5,156 nt of DNA, taken from contig JAJYBT010000287.1 in NCBI GenBank assembly GCA_021778875.1, positions 1-5,156 on the forward strand. The letters run 5' to 3'. Numbering within the stretch: the stretch's first letter is position 1; each line of letters starts with the position of its first letter. The translations under genes were made by a program, and so were the position numbers. Below, piece by piece: positions 1 through 4,730 of this stretch. Under the pieces are notes generated by a model. The model had not been told where the DNA came from, made no database searches, and saw only the letters and a program-made list of their open reading frames with translations. This stretch comes from Acidobacteriota bacterium. GTDB lineage: Bacteria; Acidobacteriota; Terriglobia; Terriglobales; Acidobacteriaceae.

Positions 1-242
1 CCCGACAGGGCATCGGGGTGGACGCACAGATGGACGCTTGCCCGTCCAGTCCGCCGGCGGTATGCCCGAGCAGCGGCATCTGCGCGCAGGCGGAAGCTAG
101 GCTCCCACTTGTCGATGAAGCCAGCGAGATTCCCGACCGGAATCCGGTCGGACGTCCAGAAGACATGCCCGGCCGTCACCAGACGCTGCATGTGTTGCAT
201 GAGCGCCGTGACGTGGCGCGGTACGCGAATCGGTCGGTTCAT
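1..242 (-). CDS. Hypothetical protein, 5' part of a gene running off the window
   Basis: An open frame begins with ATG at 242-240 and continues without a stop to the window edge, giving 80 codons. It starts MNRPIRVPRHVTALMQ and includes GHVFWTSDRIPVGNLAGF and the basic stretch AARAYRRRTGRASVH. A purine-rich ribosome binding site (GAGGGG, plus-strand positions 246-251) lies three bases before the ATG, which is close but the best in the area. Third codon positions are GC-rich, and the residue mix (Trp, Phe, His and charged residues) looks like a real soluble protein rather than an antisense shadow. No signal peptide or membrane segment is visible. I do not recognise the family. The gene diverges from the structured RNA that begins near 420, and the spacer between them has repeated inverted motifs. 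The C-terminal part lies outside the window, so function cannot be assigned. Confidence 0.7.
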   Translation of the reverse strand, partial: MNRPIRVPRHVTALMQHMQRLVTAGHVFWTSDRIPVGNLAGFIDKWEPSFRLRADAAARAYRRRTGRASVHLCVHPDALS

Positions 243-419
243 GGTCCCCTCAATCGAGATTGCATGAGAGGTATAGCGCCGGCATTTGATATCACGCCGC
301 CACAAAGAATCTCTCGACGTGGACATTCGATTAGAAGATTCTGCAATCGAACAATGAACTGGGAAGAACAATCTCAGATCGAGTGCCTATACGAGGTAAG
401 GACAGACGCAAGACATGAG
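243..419. promoter_or_regulatory. Divergent intergenic spacer with AATCGA inverted repeats
   Basis: This spacer separates the minus-strand partial gene from the plus-strand structured RNA and is more AT-rich than its surroundings. It contains a perfect short inverted repeat CAATC-GA-GATTG at 251-262, overlapping the translation start region of the minus-strand gene. It also contains the palindrome TGATATCA at 287-294 and a 7-base inverted repeat (TTCGATT at 326-332, AATCGAA at 345-351) with a 12-base spacer. The hexamer AATCGA therefore occurs three times (252-257, 327-332 inverted, 345-350), which suggests one DNA-binding regulator. TATACG at 388-393 could serve as a -10 element for the RNA, but no good -35 element lies at the right distance. 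GCTATACC on the minus strand (near 270-277) could do the same for the gene. Promoter positions are inferred. Confidence 0.35.
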
Positions 420-436
420 CGAAGCGATCATGTGAA

Positions 437-492
437 GGTGCGCCAACACCAGTCTGCGAAGCTTGCTTTGCAGCCGGGGCGCGCCAACGCCC
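437..492 (+). other. 5' module: two hairpins with loop CGCCAA flanking a CUUG-tetraloop hairpin
   Basis: The first hairpin pairs GGTG (437-440) with CACC (447-450) and exposes CGCCAA at 441-446. The second spans 455-472 and pairs seven bases around a CUUG tetraloop (462-465) closed by G-C, a known stable tetraloop context. The third pairs GGGCG (477-481) with CGCCC (488-492) and exposes CGCCAA again at 482-487. The two CGCCAA loops sit on different stems, so the identity is in the loop rather than in a copied hairpin. Both are exact complements of the UUGGCG loops at 1345-1350 and 1375-1380. An enclosing stem 420-425/498-503 would hold the three as a multibranch unit. An alternative pairing of GCAGC (470-474) with GCTGC (495-499) competes with the base of the middle hairpin. 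Confidence 0.7.
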
Positions 493-598
493 TTGCTGCT
501 TCGTTTTACCCGGGCTGTGCCCGGAACCGCCAGCCAGGCGGTGAGTCGTGTGGCGCCCAGTGCTCGTAATGGAGCTCGCTGGGTGCGAGGGGGAGGCA

Positions 599-632
599 GC
601 GGAGTAATCCCGCTTGGCGGAGCAATCCCGCT
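599..632 (+). repeat. Tandem 16-base repeat forming two hairpins or one long hairpin
   Basis: GCGGAGTAATCCCGCT (599-614) is repeated as GCGGAGCAATCCCGCT (617-632) with one mismatch and a two-base spacer. Each copy can fold alone as GCGG pairing with CCGC around a 7-base loop, AGUAAUC or AGCAAUC. Alternatively, bases 594-602 pair with 628-636 (nine perfect base pairs), leaving an inner hairpin CCGC (610-613) with GCGG (617-620) around UUG. The two folds are mutually exclusive. The inner apex contains a third copy of TTGGCG (614-619), partly hidden in the inner stem. Confidence 0.6.
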
Positions 633-717
633 GCCTTATCCCATGCCGGCCGGGGCAGACCCGGCATACCGGTGCGAACACGAAACGGACTTGGGGAGCA
701 AATGCCCCGATGATCCT

Positions 718-753
718 GACCAATTGACAATGGGGTGCGAGTCCCCACCGGTT
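718..753 (+). other. Hairpin with internal loop exposing AUUGAC
   Basis: GACC (718-721) pairs with GGTT (750-753), including one G-U pair, and TGGGG (731-735) pairs with CCCCA (743-747). Between them a 9-base internal strand, 722-730, is left unpaired and contains ATTGAC at 723-728. This is the exact complement of the GTCAAT loops at 1253-1258 and 1403-1408 and is the only ATTGAC in the RNA region. The apical loop is UGCGAGU. Confidence 0.5.
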
Positions 754-800
754 AGCCGCAGGAAAACTGCGGAAGCCGTGCTCGACAGGATGGCTGCGTA

Positions 801-827
801 ACCGCACACCGCGAGGTGTGCCTCGGT
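801..827 (+). other. GNRA-capped hairpin (GCGA tetraloop)
   Basis: GCACACC (804-810) pairs perfectly with GGTGTGC (815-821) around the tetraloop GCGA (811-814). A competing or extended lower stem can form between 801-804 and 824-827. GNRA loops are functional only as RNA on this strand, which helps orient the transcript. No tetraloop receptor was identified by eye. Confidence 0.6.
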
Positions 828-1160
828 CCGATGGAGCAAGTGCTCCAGACGGATCGGGCGAGCGTGTGGTGAGTCGGGGTAGCGCCCGACAAGCTGCAAG
901 CCGCGCTGAGAGCTTAAACCTGTAACGGCGCCCGAGCAGGGTGCTGTCGAGAAAGTGCAAGTGTCGTCTAGGGCCTTCAGTGCCTTGAACACGATGGAAG
1001 CATCATGGACACGTTGGATGAAGGAGTAAGGCAGGGGCTTCTCCCGGTTCGCCCGCCTGAAACACGGTAACCAGCCCGTAATCCGATCCCATGCTGTGAG
1101 TCGGCGACGTACTGCATGAACGCAAGATGTTGGTCTAAGTGGCGCGAAATGCACTCGAAG

Positions 1161-1187
1161 GTTCGCCGGGGTGGCACCCGGCGGAAC
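1161..1187 (+). other. Hairpin with loop GUGGCA, first copy
   Basis: GCCGGG (1165-1170) pairs with CCCGGC (1177-1182). After a one-base bulge (G1183), GTTC (1161-1164) pairs with GAAC (1184-1187), giving ten base pairs. The exposed loop is GTGGCA at 1171-1176, identical to the loop of the hairpin at 1301-1320. Confidence 0.65.
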
Positions 1188-1246
1188 GGATCTTACAAGT
1201 CCGAGAAATCCCGAGAGCGTATGAGCGAAGCCTTTCGGCAGTGAAG

Positions 1247-1264
1247 TTCGGGGTCAATCCCGGA
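1247..1264 (+). other. Hairpin with loop GUCAAU, first copy
   Basis: Six base pairs (1247-1252 with 1259-1264, one U-G wobble) expose GTCAAT at 1253-1258. The same loop occurs on an unrelated stem at 1397-1414. Confidence 0.6.
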
Positions 1265-1300
1265 TGGAGCTGTGAGGCTGACACGACGAAGCGTAAGACG

Positions 1301-1320
1301 GCCGGGAGTGGCATCCCGGC
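1301..1320 (+). other. Hairpin with loop GUGGCA, second copy
   Basis: A perfect 7-bp stem (1301-1307 with 1314-1320) exposes GTGGCA at 1308-1313. The upper stem resembles the first GUGGCA hairpin (both contain GCCGGG), so this pair may be a duplication. A related stem with loop GCAGA can form at 649-665. Confidence 0.65.
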
Positions 1321-1330
1321 AGCAAGCGAT

Positions 1331-1390
1331 CAAGCCCGTGCCGCTTGGCGGCGGTGCGGGTCTTGGCAATCTCCTTGGCGGGAGATTGCC
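1331..1390 (+). other. 3' module: two adjacent hairpins with loop UUGGCG
   Basis: The first hairpin pairs 1335-1344 with 1351-1360, including two adjacent wobble pairs (U1339-G1356, G1340-U1355) that only form as RNA on this strand. It adds CAAG (1331-1334) with CTTG (1362-1365) across a one-base bulge and exposes TTGGCG at 1345-1350. The second pairs 1365-1374 with 1381-1390 in ten perfect base pairs and exposes TTGGCG at 1375-1380. G1365 can belong to either, so the two helices abut. The stems are unrelated in sequence while the loops are identical, and both loops are exact complements of the CGCCAA loops at 441-446 and 482-487. Confidence 0.75.
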
Positions 1391-1396
1391 GACACT

Positions 1397-1414
1397 GGGC
1401 AGGTCAATCTGCCT
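1397..1414 (+). other. Hairpin with loop GUCAAU, second copy
   Basis: GGCAG (1398-1402) pairs with CTGCC (1409-1413), with an added G-U pair at the base, and exposes GTCAAT at 1403-1408. The loop equals that at 1253-1258 and is complementary to ATTGAC at 723-728. Confidence 0.6.
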
Positions 1415-1525
1415 CGATATCAACAAGCGACGGCCGTGCCGTGGCGCGCTGCAATCACGATGCCTTGGCCGGTGTCGGGAACGCGGTTTAGAGGTATACG
1501 AGAGGAGGACATCTATATTGATTCT

Positions 1526-1560
1526 CAGCCACCCCGCATTTGTGGGGTGGCTGTCTTGCT
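1526..1560 (+). terminator. Rho-independent-type terminator hairpin at the 3' end of the RNA
   Basis: CAGCCACCCC (1526-1535) pairs perfectly with GGGGTGGCTG (1544-1553). A wobble and one more pair inside leave the loop AUUU, for 12 base pairs in all. The tail UCUUGCU is moderately U-rich, not a full U-tract. Read on the minus strand, the downstream bases are not T-rich, so it suits plus-strand transcripts better, though it may also block read-through from the convergent genes. Confidence 0.6.
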
Positions 1561-1647
1561 AGGGACGCAGCCAATAGCGGGGCGCCATATTGCTGTATCG
1601 AACCCTTGGGGAAGCATTCGGCTTGGCCTGGCGCCCAGGGACTCGCC

Positions 1648-2058
1648 TCACCGCCTCGGGATAGTACGGAGCACAACGCTCCCTTGCCCCTCGGGGTCAA
1701 TCTTGTCCACCATGAACCTGCGTCCGGCCGCATCGACCATCTGTCCTTCAGCAACATCTAGTTGCCGGAATTGTGCTGGGTTGCCGTCGACGGCGAACGT
1801 CAGTGTTGCATGCAAGCCGTAGTGTCGGTGATTGCGCTCATCAAGGTACGGGCCTGTTAAGACATTACTTGCGCCGATCGATAGATCACCCATGTTCCAT
1901 TGGGTCGAGCCCTGGATGGAAATAATAGGCTCTCCGCCTGACCTGCGGGCTCCGGACGAGGGGGCATATTGGGCCAGCGCTGCCATCATCTGTAGGAACA
2001 GAATGCCCAAGAAGACTACGGCCTGCCATGCGGTCACTGCGTTGGAATTTCGGCTCAC
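1648..2058 (-). CDS. Small exported protein of unknown family, 136 residues
   Basis: The frame opens with GTG at 2058-2056 and ends at TGA (1650-1648). The N-terminus has a classical signal peptide: a short polar segment, then the hydrophobic core AVVFLGILFLQMMAALA (about residues 13-29), with likely cleavage after Ala-Leu-Ala before QYAPSS. There is no lipobox cysteine, so the mature protein of about 107 residues should be periplasmic or secreted. The mature part alternates polar and hydrophobic residues and contains GLHATLTFAVDG, QFRQLDVAEGQ and GRRFMVDKIDP, which suggests a small beta-rich domain. It has no cysteines. I do not recognise a family. The ribosome binding site is weak. A ten-codon reading frame upstream (MKYPLVRRML) overlaps the GTG by four bases and could allow translational coupling, but this is speculative. 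It lies 350 bases after the TPR protein gene on the same strand, so it may or may not share its transcript. Confidence 0.7.
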   Translation of the reverse strand: MSRNSNAVTAWQAVVFLGILFLQMMAALAQYAPSSGARRSGGEPIISIQGSTQWNMGDLSIGASNVLTGPYLDERNHRHYGLHATLTFAVDGNPAQFRQLDVAEGQMVDAAGRRFMVDKIDPEGQGSVVLRTIPRR

Positions 2059-2061
2059 AGC

Positions 2062-2356
2062 ATGCGCCTGACCAGCGGGTACTTCATGGAGCGCCTACGT
2101 CTGGGAATGAATGCCGTGGACGAGGGGAAGCGACGGGCTTTCCTAATGCGCTACGCGCCATGGCGGAAGCGCTGCGCAGGAAGACGGAAGGAGTCGAAGC
2201 CATTTACGGCCCAAGGCGAACGCGGTGTCCGCCCTCCACTGCCGATCGCCTCAAGCGTCGGGGTGCCTCAAACGGCTCGACGGTCAGCCGCCGGGTGAGG
2301 ACAGCGGGCCGAGCAAGCCCATGCCGCTGTCGCTGCCTGAGAAAGAACCACAATGA
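2062..2356 (+). pseudogene. Possible frameshifted remnant of a plus-strand gene in the gap between two minus-strand genes
   Basis: The 350-base gap 2059-2408 holds no intact gene. On the plus strand, coding-like pieces run through successive frames. First comes MRLTSGYFMERLRLGMNAVD from 2062. Next is MAEALRRKTEGVEAIYG from about 2159 in another frame. Last is a segment ending PGEDSGPSKPMPLSLPEKEP with a TGA at 2354-2356 in the third frame. The last piece has GC-rich third positions and a plausible hydrophilic C-terminus. Together they could be a decayed gene with two frameshifts, but no family was recognised, there is no ribosome binding site at 2062, and chance open frames in GC-rich DNA remain the likely alternative. 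Confidence 0.2.
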
Positions 2357-2408
2357 ATTCATGAACAACGCCGCTGCTCTGGGTCACTCGCCACACCTAC
2401 TCGCGTTC

Positions 2409-3437
2409 CTAATGATCAGTCGCGGGAACAGGCTGATTTCGAGAAAGTGCGACTGAATCGCCACAACTCGATGTCATCGTTACAGCCTGTCCGTTGCGAG
2501 AAAATGCATATGTTCTGTTCTCGATACTGCCGTCTTTGCAACGTGGGCTCATGTTCCACCACCCCGACACCCAAGAGCCGTTTTCCCAACGCCCATATGT
2601 GCCATTAGCATAATCAGCCGCCTCCGTAATTCGCACCTTCATAATAACCTGCCCCCCATTCTCCTCCACGTCGCTAAAGCCGGGAAGACGCGCTGACCAT
2701 ACGCCGCCGCTACGCCAGCGCCACTGTTCTCCTGGGTATCGTGGATCTGTATATCGTGGGTTGTTTGTTAATTCGTTCTGGTTATTCGTGGCCATGCCGT
2801 ACAGCAGTCTCCCATCCTCCACCCTAAGCTCATCCCATACCGTCCAGCCGTAAGGGCGGTTGTCAACAATTCGTCCTCGATAAGCTGCGCCCTCGATGGA
2901 GCGCAGGAATGAGGCAAACTCGTTCCGTTTTTGTTGCTTCTGGTTGCTGGCCGTGGCCGCTTGCTCCAGGCCCATCTTGAACCCGGCAATGCGCTCCTTG
3001 AGCGACGCGACGTCCTGCGGGTTAGTGGTTCCCATCAACGCGAAGCTGCAACTGCGCTTGGCGTTGGCGTAGTCCTCGGCCTTGTCATAGATCGTGCAGA
3101 CGTCCGAGTAATAGTCGACGTCCCACGGGGCAGCCGCGATGGCCTGTTCGTACTCCTGTGCCGCCTTGACGTAGTCCGTCTTGTTCGCCGCGTGTTTGAA
3201 GAGGAAGACGCCCCGGCCGACGTGGTCGAGGGCCTCGTCGGGCACCGCTGGCGCCGGCCGCATCTTCCCCGCCAACTGGATGAGTTGCCCCCGCAGGTCA
3301 TCGCTCGGGGCCTGGCGGAACTGCGCGAGGGCGCGCTGGAATTCTTGTTTCGGTGAGGCGCCCCACGCCAACCCGGACAATGTCACCATCAGCGCCAGCC
3401 CGAGCGGTAGCAGCCGAGCTATGGATGAGTTCTTCAT
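2409..3437 (-). CDS. Exported tetratricopeptide-repeat protein with Trp-rich C-terminal domain, 342 residues
   Basis: ATG at 3437-3435 is preceded by a good purine-rich binding site (GAGGGA about 9 bases upstream), and the frame ends at TAG (2411-2409). Residues 1-27 form a signal peptide (MKNSSIARLLPLGLALM, then LSGLAWGA with cleavage before SPKQ) and there is no lipobox, so the product is periplasmic or secreted. An alpha-helical region follows. Residues about 71-140 read as two TPR units, with the pattern DYVKAAQEYEQAIAAAPWD and then AEDYANAKRSCSFAL; TPRs normally form protein-binding scaffolds. A short Gln/Lys-rich linker (about 163-172) leads into a C-terminal domain rich in Trp, Tyr, Gly and Asn (WTVWDEL, WRWRSGGVWSA, YGRWENGSWVSGWWN) with two cysteines near the end, probably a beta-rich ligand-binding or structural domain. 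I do not recognise that domain. It lies 53 bases downstream of the Gln-rich protein gene on the same strand, which suggests an operon. The exact role is unknown. Confidence 0.85.
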   Translation of the reverse strand: MKNSSIARLLPLGLALMVTLSGLAWGASPKQEFQRALAQFRQAPSDDLRGQLIQLAGKMRPAPAVPDEALDHVGRGVFLFKHAANKTDYVKAAQEYEQAIAAAPWDVDYYSDVCTIYDKAEDYANAKRSCSFALMGTTNPQDVASLKERIAGFKMGLEQAATASNQKQQKRNEFASFLRSIEGAAYRGRIVDNRPYGWTVWDELRVEDGRLLYGMATNNQNELTNNPRYTDPRYPGEQWRWRSGGVWSARLPGFSDVEENGGQVIMKVRITEAADYANGTYGRWENGSWVSGWWNMSPRCKDGSIENRTYAFSRNGQAVTMTSSCGDSVALSRNQPVPATDH

Positions 3438-3490
3438 CGTTTCTTCCCTCTTGTAGTCTCCGCAGTCTTGATCGGTCCCGCGCCCGAAGT

Positions 3491-4666
3491 TCAGCCTCTC
3501 ACTGCGGCCACGGCGGGCACCTTCCTAACCTGGCCCTGCTTGTAGATGTCCAACAGCCTTTGCCAAAGCGAGCGCGGCGTCGGCTGAGTTGCCGGCGCCG
3601 GCACTCTGATGTGGTCGATGCCCTTGAGCCGGTCCGGCACGAGCGGATGGAAATCCGAGGCGTGGAGTGGCTCCGTGTCGGATGGTGCCCTTGGGGCAAA
3701 CTTGGCCGCTGGGTTGGTTTGTGACGGCGCTTTGTGGTGCGCAAAGGCATCAAGCTGACGCGCCAATTCCTGGTTGCGGGTCGAAGGCGTCGCCGCGGCG
3801 TTGGCCTTGCCGCCCTTTTCCTCTGCCCGGGTGTACTCGGCCAGGTCGATCAAGCGGTTGATGCCAGCATCGTGCGGGTTGAGCTTGTGCGCCTCCTGGA
3901 AATAAGCCAGGGCAACGTCCCACCGATCAGGCGTGCCGCTCTGAATCGCTTCGTAGCCCTTGCGCACTCGCTCGCCCGAGGGCGTGTGCGGGATGGACGC
4001 ATCGACGAACTTCGGCAAACCGGACGGCACGCCGCAGCCGTTCACAACCCTGGGGCCGTAGTCGGCCGAACAAGGATCCGGCTTGGCCGTCCGGCCCGTC
4101 TTGGACTTCGCGAGCGTCGCCGACCTGGAACGGTCGCTGGTGCTCCCCAAGCCCTTGAGCCCGGGCGTCGCTGCGTTGAGACCGTCGGCGCCCTTCAACT
4201 CACCTGCGTCGCCGATCCCCTCTTTGAGCGTCGCGGCGGTGGCATCACGATCCTCGATGAACTGGGCCTTGCGCGCTGCCTCGGCCTGTCGCTTGAGCGC
4301 CTCGGCATGGCTCCGTTGCCGGGCCAATTCGCTTTGGCGCTGCTGCTCGGCCTGCTGCTCAACTTGCTGCTGTTGCAGTTGCTGGGCCTGCTGCTGTTGC
4401 TGCTGCCGTGCCGCCGCATTGTTGTAACCCTGGTTGTACCAATACTGGTAGTTCGAATTGCCCCCAGGGCCATTCCGAAGACAGGTGCACCCGTTCGGTG
4501 TGCCGCCGGATGCAAGGCATGACTGGGAAAACAAGGCTTGTGGGGTAGAAGTGCCATTACCCCAATTGCAGACCTCGGCGTTGGCCAACCCAGCCGATTC
4601 GGTCACCGCGAGCACAACGGCTGATAGCGCCAAGAACTTCCAATCTGTAGGAATCGGCGTACGCAC
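3491..4666 (-). CDS. Exported Gln-rich coiled-coil protein with TPR-like segment, 391 residues
   Basis: The frame is open from GTG at 4672, but I chose the second GTG (4666-4664). The Shine-Dalgarno AGGGGGTGA at 4677-4669 sits at normal distance from it and would abut or overlap the first. Residues below use this start. The signal peptide runs to about residue 30 (WKFLALSAVVLAV then GLANA, cleaved before EVCNWG), with no lipobox. Residues 31-70 carry four cysteines (about 33, 50, 60, 62), probably disulfide-bonded outside the cytoplasm. Residues about 87-135 are a Gln-rich low-complexity segment passing into an Ala/Arg/Glu-rich helix, a likely coiled coil. A flexible region follows, with two more cysteines near 199 and 211. 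Residues about 232-278 (GYEAIQ, RWDVALAYFQEAHKLNPHD) fit one TPR unit. The C-terminal 100 residues are Pro/Ala/Thr-rich and probably disordered. It stops 53 bases before the TPR protein gene; shared export and TPR features suggest a joint envelope role. Function is not known. Confidence 0.8.
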   Translation of the reverse strand: MRTPIPTDWKFLALSAVVLAVTESAGLANAEVCNWGNGTSTPQALFSQSCLASGGTPNGCTCLRNGPGGNSNYQYWYNQGYNNAAARQQQQQQAQQLQQQQVEQQAEQQRQSELARQRSHAEALKRQAEAARKAQFIEDRDATAATLKEGIGDAGELKGADGLNAATPGLKGLGSTSDRSRSATLAKSKTGRTAKPDPCSADYGPRVVNGCGVPSGLPKFVDASIPHTPSGERVRKGYEAIQSGTPDRWDVALAYFQEAHKLNPHDAGINRLIDLAEYTRAEEKGGKANAAATPSTRNQELARQLDAFAHHKAPSQTNPAAKFAPRAPSDTEPLHASDFHPLVPDRLKGIDHIRVPAPATQPTPRSLWQRLLDIYKQGQVRKVPAVAAVRG

Positions 4667-4677
4667 TGTCACCCCCT
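4664..4677 (-). promoter_or_regulatory. Ribosome binding site deciding the start of the Gln-rich protein
   Basis: Read on the minus strand, AGGGGGTGA (4677-4669) closely matches the full anti-Shine-Dalgarno complement AAGGAGGTGA. It is followed by CA and then GTG (4666-4664). The GGGGG core is five bases from this GTG, which is optimal. The upstream in-frame GTG at 4672-4670 overlaps the site itself and is unlikely to be used. Confidence 0.55.
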
Positions 4678-4730
4678 AAACCACTACATAAGTATAATCC
4701 CTCTCATCGGCAAGAACGCCTGCCGCCATC
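4678..4730 (-). promoter_or_regulatory. Candidate promoter of the exported-protein genes
   Basis: Minus-strand TATACT (4696-4691) resembles a -10 box and lies about 25 bases before the chosen start codon. No good -35 box stands 16-18 bases upstream. An alternative pairing is TTGCCG (4713-4708), 17 bases from TATGTA (4690-4685), but that would start transcription at the ribosome binding site. The region is locally AT-rich, which supports a promoter in general but not one exact site. Confidence 0.25.

Larger units (their letters stand above)
420..1560 (+). ncRNA. Large structured non-coding RNA of about 1.1 kb, class not identified
   Basis: The stretch has no convincing coding frame but an exceptional density of perfect hairpins. 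The 5' module is closed by CGAAGC (420-425) pairing with GCTTCG (498-503) around three hairpins. Strong hairpins follow at 510-524, 526-542, 553-586, 594-636, 643-667, 691-710, 731-747, 756-772, 801-827, 833-846, 854-889, 925-947, 974-1024, 1161-1187, 1247-1264, 1301-1320, 1331-1365, 1365-1390 and 1397-1414, and a terminator-like hairpin lies at 1526-1553. The plus strand is favoured for three reasons. The GCGA tetraloop at 811-814 (7-bp stem) and the CUUG tetraloop at 462-465 are stable only on this strand. G-U pairs occur in several stems (458/469, 927/945, 930/942, 1248/1263, 1339/1356, 1340/1355, 1397/1414). The 3' hairpin is followed by a short U-rich tail. Several loops are duplicated or complementary, suggesting tertiary or intermolecular kissing contacts. 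Lengths and loop contacts resemble ornate RNAs such as ROOL and GOLLD in style, but I cannot assign it to either. The exact 5' end is unknown (about 395-420). Confidence 0.75.

Noticed and set aside
599..632. CRISPR-like array
   Set aside because: There are only two copies of 16 bases with a two-base spacer, embedded in a structured RNA. No spacers of proper length and no cas genes are present.
438..1525. Group II intron, suggested by GTGCG at 438-442 and a large folded region without a gene
   Set aside because: No domain V hairpin with the expected AGC or CGC start, two-base bulge and tetraloop could be found near the 3' end. No reverse transcriptase is present, and the GTGCG lies inside a small hairpin. 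Duplicated identical loops are not typical of these introns. A covariance search should still be run.
1627..1639. Terminator for the exported-protein genes (CCTGG-CGC-CCAGG)
   Set aside because: The stem is only five base pairs and has no T-rich tract downstream on the minus strand.
463..1822. Open frames across the structured region (463-801 plus, 1139-1822 plus, 331-960 minus, 636-1154 minus)
   Set aside because: They overlap each other on both strands, have low-complexity Arg/Pro/Ser-rich translations, lack ribosome binding sites and are crossed by strong hairpins. Long open frames are expected by chance in GC-rich DNA.
2056..2088. Ten-codon leader peptide overlapping the GTG of the small exported protein
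   Set aside because: It has only a weak binding site and sits in a longer open stretch without other support. It is recorded as a possibility but not listed as a gene.
2931..3356. 141-codon plus-strand frame
   Set aside because: It is antisense to the TPR protein gene, which has a signal peptide, TPR pattern and good start context.
3734..4522. 262-codon plus-strand frame with long Leu stretches resembling a membrane protein
   Set aside because: It is antisense to the Gln-rich protein gene. The Leu runs are the reverse complement of the CAG-rich Gln codons, and the minus-strand frame has the signal peptide and ribosome binding site.
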